IMG/VR virus record: IMGVR_UViG_3300037493_004972
Span: 1-50,545 of that record
Source: a virus
Direction: 5' to 3' (one strand)
Length of the DNA stretch: 50,545 bases
Shown: in pieces, positions 48,779-50,545 of the stretch
How positions within the stretch are numbered: the stretch's first letter is position 1
How the letters are laid out: each line of letters starts with the position of its first letter
The notes under the pieces: model-generated
What the model was told of the DNA's origin: nothing
What the model saw: only the letters and a program-made list of their open reading frames with translations
Databases searched by the model: none
Made by a program: the position numbers and the translations under genes

Positions 48779-50545
48779 ATGTCATATCAGAATATTAATC
48801 AATACAATTATAGAAGGTGGGCGTTAATTCCATTCAATGAAATCACCGACATTTGCCTTGCATCAGATGAAAAAGACTATGACCAAGAGGTAGTTTTTTC
48901 TCCTTTGTTGATTGGTGAAAATGATGGGAATCGTATGCCGTTTAAGTTTGATATCAATCATTCGGCAACAACTTTATGTCAATCGGCAACATGTTCTTTT
49001 GATAATCAAACAATTGTTTCTGAAAACTATTGGAACCCAACTGATACTGACCCGAACTTTTGTCCGATAATTACGGACTTATGTGATGTTGGTTTAACAG
49101 GTATAGATAATGGACTTGTTAAAAAAATGTCTGGTGAAACAATTCAAATTAATACAGGTTTATATTCAAGTATCTCAGACAAATACAGTAGATACAAATA
49201 TGATAGGAGAATGAAAATGCATCCTATCACAGGTTTCACTACAACATCGAATAGACTTTGGAATGATGACTCATACTCATATGACTTATCCTATTCAAAT
49301 GAAAATAATAGTGTAGGATGGTTTGCTAAATTGAATGGTGGATTCTTCCAAGGATTTTATAAAATAGCCGGATATGATTACCAAGTTTTTCCTGAAAGAG
49401 TTAATTTGGGATGGACAAGTGAATTCTTATTAAGATATAGATGGACTGGTGATACTTCAGTAGGTTTGAATAACAGATACCCTGATAATAAAGGAACATT
49501 CTTTTTCATGGGTGCGAGAGCTGAAAATAAATTCTACCACTATGCCGAAGGAAGTCCACCACAAGATACAGGATATACAAGAGTAACATCAGGTTTGACC
49601 TGTATGCATACTTGTGGTTGCACAAGTAGTGCTAACACAGCCTCTACTTGTTATTCGGTTTATCAATTATCAGGAATTACAAACACAACTTGTGGTTGTA
49701 GCTGTTCTTGTAATTGCTCTTCGTCGGCACAATTTCCTGAAAAGGACCCATTGTATGATGGTGTTTCGAACGGATTATCTCTGAGGTTGAGTGGTGATAC
49801 TGGTAACCCGAGATTATGTATTAAGACATATAGGATTACAGGTGGTTGCGAATCTACAGGAACTTGTTTGACAGGATTGACATATGTTACTGGAACTTCA
49901 GTAACAGAATGGTGTTCTACGAGAGGTATTTTTGATGATTGTAGAAATACAACATACATCAATGTTGAACACTGGGTTCAAATCGATGCCGTGTTCCAAC
50001 GTAATGAATATTTTTCAGGATGTGACCTTTGGGATAAAGGTGGTCTTGGATTAATTGTGTCGGATGAATATACCGCTACCACAGCCAATAACAGTTTAAG
50101 TTTAATTAAACCTCCAATAACTCACGCAGATGTTTATGACCCTGAAACAACTGAAGTTGTTACATTCACAGACATTTGGATGGAGGAGAAAAAATACAGA
50201 TTGGGTAAGTTGAAACTATTCGTGAATGGAAGACTGTTCATGGTTGTTGAAAACTTCGAAGAAATTATTCCACACTTAGTTAATGTTGAAAAGGAAAAAC
50301 AAATTGGTGTTGGTTATAACATTTCATTAGGTGGGGGAACACAAGGTCTGAAGGATAACTTAACATTCTCAGGAACTTGTCCAGCTACGGTTGATGAGAT
50401 AGTATATCAACAAGACCCAGAATGTTTAACGACACATGATTTAGATAATACAATTTACTCAGGATTAACAACTCATATCAGACTTGAGGAAATTTTCGGT
50501 GGAAGTATGATAGGTGACATCAGTGCGTTTAGAATGTATACTGAA
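48779..50545 (+). CDS. Large Cys-rich structural protein, 3'-partial
   Basis: An open frame of 589 codons from ATG 48779 to the right edge with no stop. It starts MSYQNINQYNYRRWALIPFN. Strand-rich with many Asn, Thr, Ser, Gly and aromatic residues, as in tail-fibre, neck or baseplate proteins. Residues about 275-317 hold a dense Cys cluster, including C-G-C, C-G-C-S-C-S-C and N-C. A later portion, 'YRLGKLKLFVNGRLFMVVENFEE' followed by 'IGVGYNISLGGGTQGL', looks like a concanavalin/LamG-type beta-sandwich, a carbohydrate-binding fold. The true length and C-terminus are unknown. It is transcribed divergently from the gene at 48725. Confidence 0.65.
   Translation, partial: MSYQNINQYNYRRWALIPFNEITDICLASDEKDYDQEVVFSPLLIGENDGNRMPFKFDINHSATTLCQSATCSFDNQTIVSENYWNPTDTDPNFCPIITDLCDVGLTGIDNGLVKKMSGETIQINTGLYSSISDKYSRYKYDRRMKMHPITGFTTTSNRLWNDDSYSYDLSYSNENNSVGWFAKLNGGFFQGFYKIAGYDYQVFPERVNLGWTSEFLLRYRWTGDTSVGLNNRYPDNKGTFFFMGARAENKFYHYAEGSPPQDTGYTRVTSGLTCMHTCGCTSSANTASTCYSVYQLSGITNTTCGCSCSCNCSSSAQFPEKDPLYDGVSNGLSLRLSGDTGNPRLCIKTYRITGGCESTGTCLTGLTYVTGTSVTEWCSTRGIFDDCRNTTYINVEHWVQIDAVFQRNEYFSGCDLWDKGGLGLIVSDEYTATTANNSLSLIKPPITHADVYDPETTEVVTFTDIWMEEKKYRLGKLKLFVNGRLFMVVENFEEIIPHLVNVEKEKQIGVGYNISLGGGTQGLKDNLTFSGTCPATVDEIVYQQDPECLTTHDLDNTIYSGLTTHIRLEEIFGGSMIGDISAFRMYTE

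Noticed and set aside
1-50545. tRNA, rRNA or integrase genes
   Set aside because: No cloverleaf, rRNA-like stretch or recombinase motif was noticed on reading; small tRNAs cannot be fully excluded without a covariance search.

Overview
The window is a contiguous piece of a large, AT-rich, T4-like tailed phage (myovirus type). The terminase large subunit, portal, prohead protease, acidic scaffold and gp23-type major capsid protein lie in T4-like order. A gp5-like baseplate protein and a gp55-like late sigma factor are also present. No integrase, tRNA, rRNA, CRISPR array or clearly bacterial chromosomal gene was seen. The host is probably a Bacteroidota bacterium (Flavobacteriia-like). Start codons are preceded by A/T-rich leaders with almost no Shine-Dalgarno sequence, the phage carries a Bacteroidota-like bS21 and a DUF4494-like protein, and its Clp ATPase looks ClpC-like. 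This host call is an inference.

Layout. 1-6.7 kb is an accessory and proteostasis region: a 5'-partial M20-type peptidase, a zinc-ribbon/HExxH protein, a ClpC-like AAA+ ATPase divergent from an Hsp20 chaperone, and a compact cassette of 2OG hydroxylase, sulfotransferase and metallophosphoesterase. 6.7-18.3 kb (+) holds small proteins, a nucleotidyltransferase/peptidoglycan-binding/lysozyme fusion, a Pro-Thr mucin-like virion-type protein, acidic pre-terminase proteins, terminase and portal. 18.3-24 kb holds the head assembly genes (protease, scaffold, capsid) interrupted by a reverse-strand ribosomal protein bS21 gene. 24-32.4 kb (mostly -) holds internal/virion candidates, baseplate genes and the late sigma factor. 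32.4-46.1 kb (-) is a long run of glycosyltransferases and nucleotide-sugar enzymes (GDP-mannose 3,5-epimerase, WlbA/WbpB-like dehydrogenase, WbpD-like acetyltransferase, a methyltransferase), interspersed with PhoH, a degenerate HAD protein, dUTPase and a DEDD exonuclease. 46.1-48.7 kb holds small putative structural genes. From 48.8 kb a large Cys-rich structural gene runs off the right edge.

How the parts may work together. The head genes build and process a prohead; the capsid protein has an I-N-E/A site at residue 60, where a gp21-type protease would cut. The same kind of site ends a short amphipathic tag (NL-I/V-R/K-R/K-I/V-L-K/R-E) on at least three accessory proteins, which suggests they are packaged in the head. 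A TATTTATA octamer precedes many virion genes and resembles the T4 late promoter read by gp55-type sigma factors, and such a sigma factor is encoded here. The carbohydrate block could glycosylate virion proteins (the Pro-Thr protein is an obvious candidate), modify DNA, or alter the host surface; the sequence alone does not decide between these.
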